From UMGS1387 sp045577475 (lineage in GTDB: Bacteria; Bacillota; Clostridia; Oscillospirales; CAG-382), in NCBI GenBank assembly GCA_045577475.1, contig JAZNIM010000133.1:1-10119 (forward strand): a DNA stretch of 10,119 nt, written 5' to 3'. Position 1 is the stretch's first letter. Each line of letters opens with the position of its first letter. Both the position numbers and the translations under genes were made by a program. The notes under the pieces are model-generated. The model was not told where the DNA came from. It saw nothing but the letters and a program-made list of their open reading frames with translations, and made no database searches. Below are positions 6,355 through 10,119 of the stretch, one piece after another.

Positions 6355-8352
6355 TTACTTTTTCAACAGCATTACGGAACGGTAATTGCCGTAAGGTATT
6401 GTAAACTGCTTATTCACCGATGTATATTCATTGCCCGTGAAAGCATCAACATAAGTACCATTCTCGGGAAGAGCTACCGTCACGTCCTCGCCGATATTCA
6501 TATAAAGACCGATTACCTCGCTGTTTACGTATACAGGGCACTTATCGGTATATATATGCACGCCTGCGATTTTTGCAATTTCCGTAAATATTTTACCCGT
6601 CAGCGGTGCAATTGAGCAGAATACACACTTATAATTGTCATATTCCTTAATTGCAAGGCTTACCTTTCCGTCGGTAAATGTTCCGAGAGCCTTTGCAGAC
6701 TTATCATCGCAATGAAGTCTTGTCTGACAAAGAGGATTGCCGTATTCCTCGCCGAATGCACAAGCTTTATTCTCGGCACATTCGTCCATGGCAACACTCA
6801 TGCCTATCATTTCTGATGCCTTTGCCAAGTCAATGCCCTCATCCGTGATACCGTCAGCGCAGCCGTAGAACATAACCGTTCTGCCGTCTTTCTTGATTTT
6901 TTCATTAATGATGCTTCGTGTAGAGTCGCTCATCTTATACTCATCAAGGAAAATTACGAGCTTATAGACTGAAAAGTCAATCTTGTCGAGGTCGCATACC
7001 GAGTACACATCATAAGGTGCACCCATTCTGCCAAGTCCCTCTCTCTGCAATCCGAGCAGGTATTTATTCACCATTGCAAGCTTATTTACATAGCACAGCG
7101 ACTCGCCGCCTTCGGCAATTACGCAAACCTCGGAGTTTGGTTTGGTATTACGCTTTGTTACTTCCTTAGCTATTTCAATAAAACGCTTTACCTCTGCCAT
7201 CATTGGGTCGGAATAGAACCAGCCCTCAAACATATCGAACCACCAAAGTGCAAGTCTTCTTGCACAGCAAAGCATAAAGTCACGGCGCATAACATCAACG
7301 GTTTCGCTTTCTGACTTGAACTTCGAGTCATGTCCCGGTATCGGAATACCGTTTCCGTCGGGAACAACCTGAGGTGCAAGGTGTGTAATATGGTCAAATT
7401 CAAGGAAATACAGCTTATCTCTGATATCAAGTGTATCACTTGTAAGCATTATCGCACTTACGTCATCATAAGCTCTGTGCTCATAGCTGGAGGGACTTGA
7501 AATCATGTCAATATCGGGACATGTGAACACCTTTTCGTAGCTCATCGTTCCCGCATCCCACAGTCTTTTTCCGCCAAGCTCAAACAGGTAGCCGTAGTAC
7601 ACGCCGCAAAGCTTTTTATAGTCGGTCGCTTCCTTAACTACGTGTGCATATTCCACAATGGCATCTGCAATAATTTCAGAGTGGAATTTTCTGTAGCTTA
7701 CAAGGTTCTTTTCCTTAACGGGGTCAAGATATACTCTTGATTTAGGTACATCTCTTTCGGCTTTTTCGGGAATAACTGCGTTTTCATCGCCAACATACTT
7801 TTTATAGCCTTCAAGCTTTGTTGGATAGGTTTCCTCATCGTCATCGGCACTGAACCATTCGGTTGTCTGACCGCCGAGGATAAAGTAGCCGTAAAATCTG
7901 TCGCCGTATTTTTCTTCCGTATGGCGTACAACCTGACGAAGGTATTCCTTGGATGCCTCACGCCATTCTCTGTCAAGCACTTCCTGTGAAAGATGCGTGA
8001 AGGTATAAGGCACATTATGCTTTTTGCAGTACCATTCACGGGTATCAATCTGAATCATAAGTGCAAAATAAGCCTCGGGTGCATTTTCAAGGAAAAGCTC
8101 AATCTGTCTGTCAACAGGCTCAAAATCATATGTATTATCGTCAATCCAGCTCTCGCCGAAAAGCGAGTACGGAACGCCTAATTTACAGATAATTCCGCTG
8201 GTGAGAATGTCAAATACACGAACGCCTGCCTTATAAAAGTCGCTGATATTTTTTGCGGAAGGTCTGAAGGATTTAAAGGACAGCGGTTCTATAATCTTAC
8301 CGTCAACATTGATTTTAACGGCACCGCCGTGTTTTTCAAGTTTAACCTGCAT
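6355..8352 (-). CDS. Clan GH-A-like putative glycosidase with GH42-type middle domain
   Basis: I do not recognise a characterised family, but the layout is that of a retaining glycosidase. The 665-aa protein has no signal peptide, so it should act on imported glycosides in the cytosol. Residues about 20-400 fit a (beta/alpha)8 barrel: the beta4-like segment GYFILGGQTTEWF places Glu165 as acid/base (cf. NEP/NEW motifs), beta5 is GVYYGY (250-255), beta6 DMISSPSSY (282-290), and the beta7-like YFLEFDHITHL places Glu318 as nucleophile. From about 407 to 600 there is a flavodoxin-like region with YKLVIFLDEYK (463-473), as in the GH42 trimerisation domain. A small beta domain (about 605-665) ends the protein. 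GGAGGT lies 7 nt before the ATG, and the gene follows the SDR stop by only 18 nt, as the last gene of the operon. The substrate is unknown; beta-galactosidase-like activity would fit the galactonate-dehydratase-like neighbour. Catalytic residues are inferred from order and spacing. Confidence 0.7.
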   Translation of the reverse strand: MQVKLEKHGGAVKINVDGKIIEPLSFKSFRPSAKNISDFYKAGVRVFDILTSGIICKLGVPYSLFGESWIDDNTYDFEPVDRQIELFLENAPEAYFALMIQIDTREWYCKKHNVPYTFTHLSQEVLDREWREASKEYLRQVVRHTEEKYGDRFYGYFILGGQTTEWFSADDDEETYPTKLEGYKKYVGDENAVIPEKAERDVPKSRVYLDPVKEKNLVSYRKFHSEIIADAIVEYAHVVKEATDYKKLCGVYYGYLFELGGKRLWDAGTMSYEKVFTCPDIDMISSPSSYEHRAYDDVSAIMLTSDTLDIRDKLYFLEFDHITHLAPQVVPDGNGIPIPGHDSKFKSESETVDVMRRDFMLCCARRLALWWFDMFEGWFYSDPMMAEVKRFIEIAKEVTKRNTKPNSEVCVIAEGGESLCYVNKLAMVNKYLLGLQREGLGRMGAPYDVYSVCDLDKIDFSVYKLVIFLDEYKMSDSTRSIINEKIKKDGRTVMFYGCADGITDEGIDLAKASEMIGMSVAMDECAENKACAFGEEYGNPLCQTRLHCDDKSAKALGTFTDGKVSLAIKEYDNYKCVFCSIAPLTGKIFTEIAKIAGVHIYTDKCPVYVNSEVIGLYMNIGEDVTVALPENGTYVDAFTGNEYTSVNKQFTIPYGNYRSVMLLKK

Positions 8353-8370
8353 CTGTATTACCTCCGATTT

Positions 8371-9180
8371 TTAGTCTTCGATACCAAGTGCCTTTTTCTT
8401 ATATTCGGGAAGTACCTTAGGATAAAGCTGGATGCTCATACCGCCGTCAACGATAAGCTCTGTACCAGTTACGTTCTTTGACATATCTGTACCGAAGAAC
8501 CATACTGCATTTGCTACGTCCTCATAATCTGAAATATCGCCGATGGGTGTAAGTGTGCCGTTTACAATCTGCTTTGAACCCATCTGTACCCAGCGTTCGG
8601 TTTTGATTGTACCGGGAAGTACAACGTTTACTCTGATGCCGTACTGACCAAGGTCAAGTGCAAGTGCCTTTGTGAATGCATTGATGCCGCCCTTTGATGC
8701 GGAGTATGCCGCACGGTTGGGTATAGCTCTGTAAGCCGTATTGGAGCTGAGGAATACAACCGAGCCTTTCTTATGCTCCTTCATGCGGATAGCTGCCTGA
8801 CGGATAATGGAAAAGTTCCAAACAAGGTTTGTTTCAAAAACAGCACGTACTTCTTCAAGAGGTACGCTGAAGAATTCCTGACCTGCTGCGGGATTTGCAG
8901 GGTTGAAGCCCATATTTGCAGCGTTGAGAACTACAGTTTCAACAAATCTGCCTGTCTTATCAATGTCATTGAATATATCAATAATCTGCTGTTCGCTGCC
9001 TATGTTACATTCATAGCCCTTGGAAAAAATGCCGTAATCCTTGGAAAGCTGTTCTGCTGCTCTTTGAGCCTCTGCGCCTCTTCGGCTTGTGATAAATACG
9101 TCATAGCCTTCCTTTGCAAACTTTTCTGCTATGCCGTAGCCTGTGCCTGTTTGTGCACCTGTTATAAATACTGCTTTCAT
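8371..9180 (-). CDS. Short-chain dehydrogenase/reductase (SDR), probable sugar or sugar-acid substrate
   Basis: Classical SDR oxidoreductase of 269 aa, with the whole Rossmann domain present. The cofactor loop is TGAQTGTG at 7-14. The structural NNAG motif appears as NAAN (86-89). The catalytic tetrad is Asn118, Ser146, Tyr159 and Lys163 (YSASK), and the late PGTIKT (189-194) and DGG (245-247) motifs are standard. Arg33-Arg34 after the second strand, with no Asp there, suggests NADP(H) rather than NAD(H). The last 20 residues (from LYPKVLPEY) form a short extension beyond the usual end. AAGGAG lies upstream of the ATG at a normal distance. It lies 73 bp after a DgoD-like dehydratase gene and 18 bp before a glycosidase gene. 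A role in oxidising a released sugar, or a keto-deoxy acid as in the non-phosphorylated fucose pathway, is a reasonable inference, but SDR specificity cannot be read from sequence. Confidence 0.88.
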   Translation of the reverse strand: MKAVFITGAQTGTGYGIAEKFAKEGYDVFITSRRGAEAQRAAEQLSKDYGIFSKGYECNIGSEQQIIDIFNDIDKTGRFVETVVLNAANMGFNPANPAAGQEFFSVPLEEVRAVFETNLVWNFSIIRQAAIRMKEHKKGSVVFLSSNTAYRAIPNRAAYSASKGGINAFTKALALDLGQYGIRVNVVLPGTIKTERWVQMGSKQIVNGTLTPIGDISDYEDVANAVWFFGTDMSKNVTGTELIVDGGMSIQLYPKVLPEYKKKALGIED

Positions 9181-9212
9181 TTTAGTTTCTCCTTAAATAT
9201 TTAAATTTCAAT

Positions 9213-9240
9213 CCGGAGGTCGAGGACGCCGTCCCCTACG
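9213..9240. repeat. GC-rich palindromic REP-like element
   Basis: This 28-bp stretch is about 70% G+C, inside an otherwise very AT-rich 73-bp gap between the dehydratase stop and the SDR ribosome binding site. Its core GGACGCCGTCC (9224-9234) is a perfect odd-length palindrome. On the - strand it begins GTAGGGGACGGCG, a form I recall from abundant interspersed repeats in Ruminococcaceae-type genomes. There is no U-run after the hairpin, so it is not a standard terminator; it could modulate mRNA stability between cistrons. Repetition elsewhere cannot be seen in this window. Confidence 0.5.
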
Positions 9241-9253
9241 TTGGATGATTTAA

Positions 9254-10119
9254 TTAAAAGTAAAACGCTGTTTCGGGAGGTCTTATATCGGTAAGAGCAC
9301 CGGTATAATGTCTGAGAGTATGAACCTGATAAGGGTGCTTTAAGCATTCTTCCTCATTGATTTCAATACCAAGACCCGGCTTTGAAGGAATTGTAATATA
9401 GCCGTCCTTATATTCAAGCTCCTCATTAGTAACATCCTTACGGTATGCAACGTCGCTGTACATAATTTCAAGGATTGTAAAGTTGGGACAGCAGGCTGCA
9501 AGCTGAAGTGTTGCGGCATTTGCAACAGGTCCCGAAGGATTATGAGGTGCAAAGCTGATATAGTTTGCTTCTGCCATAGCACCAATCTTCTTAAGCTCCA
9601 TAATACCGCCTGCATGGCTGATATCAGGCTGGATATAGTCTGCTGCTCTCATATTGAACAGAGGCAGATAGTCACGGCGTGAGTAAAGTCTTTCACCTGC
9701 GGATATGGGAAGGTTAGACTTATCTCTTACAGCCTTGAGTGCTTCAAGGTTATCCGGCGGAACGGGTTCTTCAACAAGCATGGGTTTGAACTGCTCCATT
9801 TCGTGACATACTCTTATACCTGTTGCAACGTCAAATCTGCCGTGGCACTCAATGAGAAGGTCAACATCATTGCCAACCGCTTCTCTTACAGCTCCCACGC
9901 AGTCAATGGCAGTCTGCATATCCTTATTGGAAAGCTGCATATAGGTCTTTCCAAATGGATCCCACTTCATTGCTGTTACGCCTCTCTGAACGGCTATCTT
10001 GGCTTTTTGGGCAAACCCTCCGGGAGTCTTTGCACCCGAGAACCAGCCGTTAACATAAATTCTTACTTTATCGTTCGCTCTGCCGCCGAGAAGCTGATAA
10101 ACGGGAACATTAAGAAACT
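9254..10119 (-). CDS. Enolase-superfamily sugar-acid dehydratase, DgoD-like (5' end missing)
   Basis: The frame is open through the right window edge, so an ATG at 9968-9970 is internal and the N-terminal capping domain lies outside; 287 residues are visible. Counting from the first whole codon, the protein starts within the VPVYQLLGG linker typical of mandelate racemase/galactonate dehydratase proteins. Active-site residues fall at Glu90 and His92 (ECHGRF), Glu116 (VEEPVPP), Glu142 (SAGERLYSR) and His192 (APHNPSGPV). Their spacings equal those I recall for E. coli DgoD (Asp183, His185, Glu209, Glu235, His285), and QPDISHAGGI matches DgoD closely. The enzyme should dehydrate an aldonate to a 2-keto-3-deoxy acid using Mg2+. 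The first metal ligand is Glu instead of Asp, which may mark another subgroup (gluconate-, fuconate- or xylonate-type). It is the first visible gene of the operon with the SDR and GH-A-like glycosidase; its promoter is outside. Confidence 0.86.
   Translation of the reverse strand, partial: FLNVPVYQLLGGRANDKVRIYVNGWFSGAKTPGGFAQKAKIAVQRGVTAMKWDPFGKTYMQLSNKDMQTAIDCVGAVREAVGNDVDLLIECHGRFDVATGIRVCHEMEQFKPMLVEEPVPPDNLEALKAVRDKSNLPISAGERLYSRRDYLPLFNMRAADYIQPDISHAGGIMELKKIGAMAEANYISFAPHNPSGPVANAATLQLAACCPNFTILEIMYSDVAYRKDVTNEELEYKDGYITIPSKPGLGIEINEEECLKHPYQVHTLRHYTGALTDIRPPETAFYF

Noticed and set aside
9968..9970. ATG at 9968-9970 as the dehydratase start
   Set aside because: The frame stays open to the window edge and encodes the conserved VPVYQLLGG linker upstream, so this Met (in AMKWDPFG) is internal.
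1..10119. CRISPR arrays, tRNA or rRNA genes, toxin-antitoxin or phage-defence modules
   Set aside because: No regularly spaced repeats, no cloverleaf-like stretch and no recognisable defence genes were seen; nearly all sequence is explained by the listed genes.

Overview
The window looks like chromosome of a spore-forming, AT-rich clostridial Firmicute, plausibly a gut or rumen member of the Oscillospirales/Ruminococcaceae type. The evidence is a SigK-type sporulation sigma factor beside a SleL/YaaH-like cortex hydrolase, canonical AGGAGG ribosome binding sites, consensus sigma-A promoters, and two cytoplasmic glycosidase-like proteins with a sugar-acid dehydratase gene. The organism call is inference from gene content and style; no rRNA or other phylogenetic marker is present.

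Layout, left to right. Positions 1-136 are the right end of an IS3-family insertion sequence: the last 31 codons of its transposase on the + strand and a terminal inverted repeat. Next, on the - strand, come a 663-aa GHL6/GH42-like putative glycosidase (196-2187), with its own apparent promoter, and a LysM + GH18 spore-cortex-type N-acetylglucosaminidase (2302-3573). A 112-bp divergent intergenic region separates these from sigK (3686-4357, + strand). A consensus extended -10 sigma-A promoter (4383-4411) then drives a two-gene + strand operon: wecB/mnaA UDP-GlcNAc 2-epimerase (4446-5540) and a metallo-beta-lactamase-fold hydrolase (5552-6286). A strong hairpin at 6309-6332 separates this operon from a convergent - strand operon. 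Read 5' to 3', that operon is an enolase-superfamily sugar-acid dehydratase (cut by the right window edge), a short-chain dehydrogenase/reductase, and a 665-aa clan GH-A-like putative glycosidase (6355-8352). A GC-rich palindromic REP-like element lies between the dehydratase and the SDR.

How the genes may work together. The sigK and SleL-like pair belong to mother-cell development and spore cortex turnover. wecB feeds ManNAc-containing cell-wall or capsular glycan synthesis. The dehydratase-SDR-glycosidase operon reads as an intracellular route that releases a sugar from an imported glycoside and oxidises or dehydrates the derived sugar acid by a non-phosphorylated route. The 663-aa glycosidase resembles proteins linked to alpha-L-fucosidase family GH151, so a fucose/fuconate or galactose/galactonate theme is possible but unproven. 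Neither large glycosidase-like protein has a signal peptide. No gene-free stretch exceeds 200 bp. I see no tRNA, rRNA, CRISPR array or phage gene.
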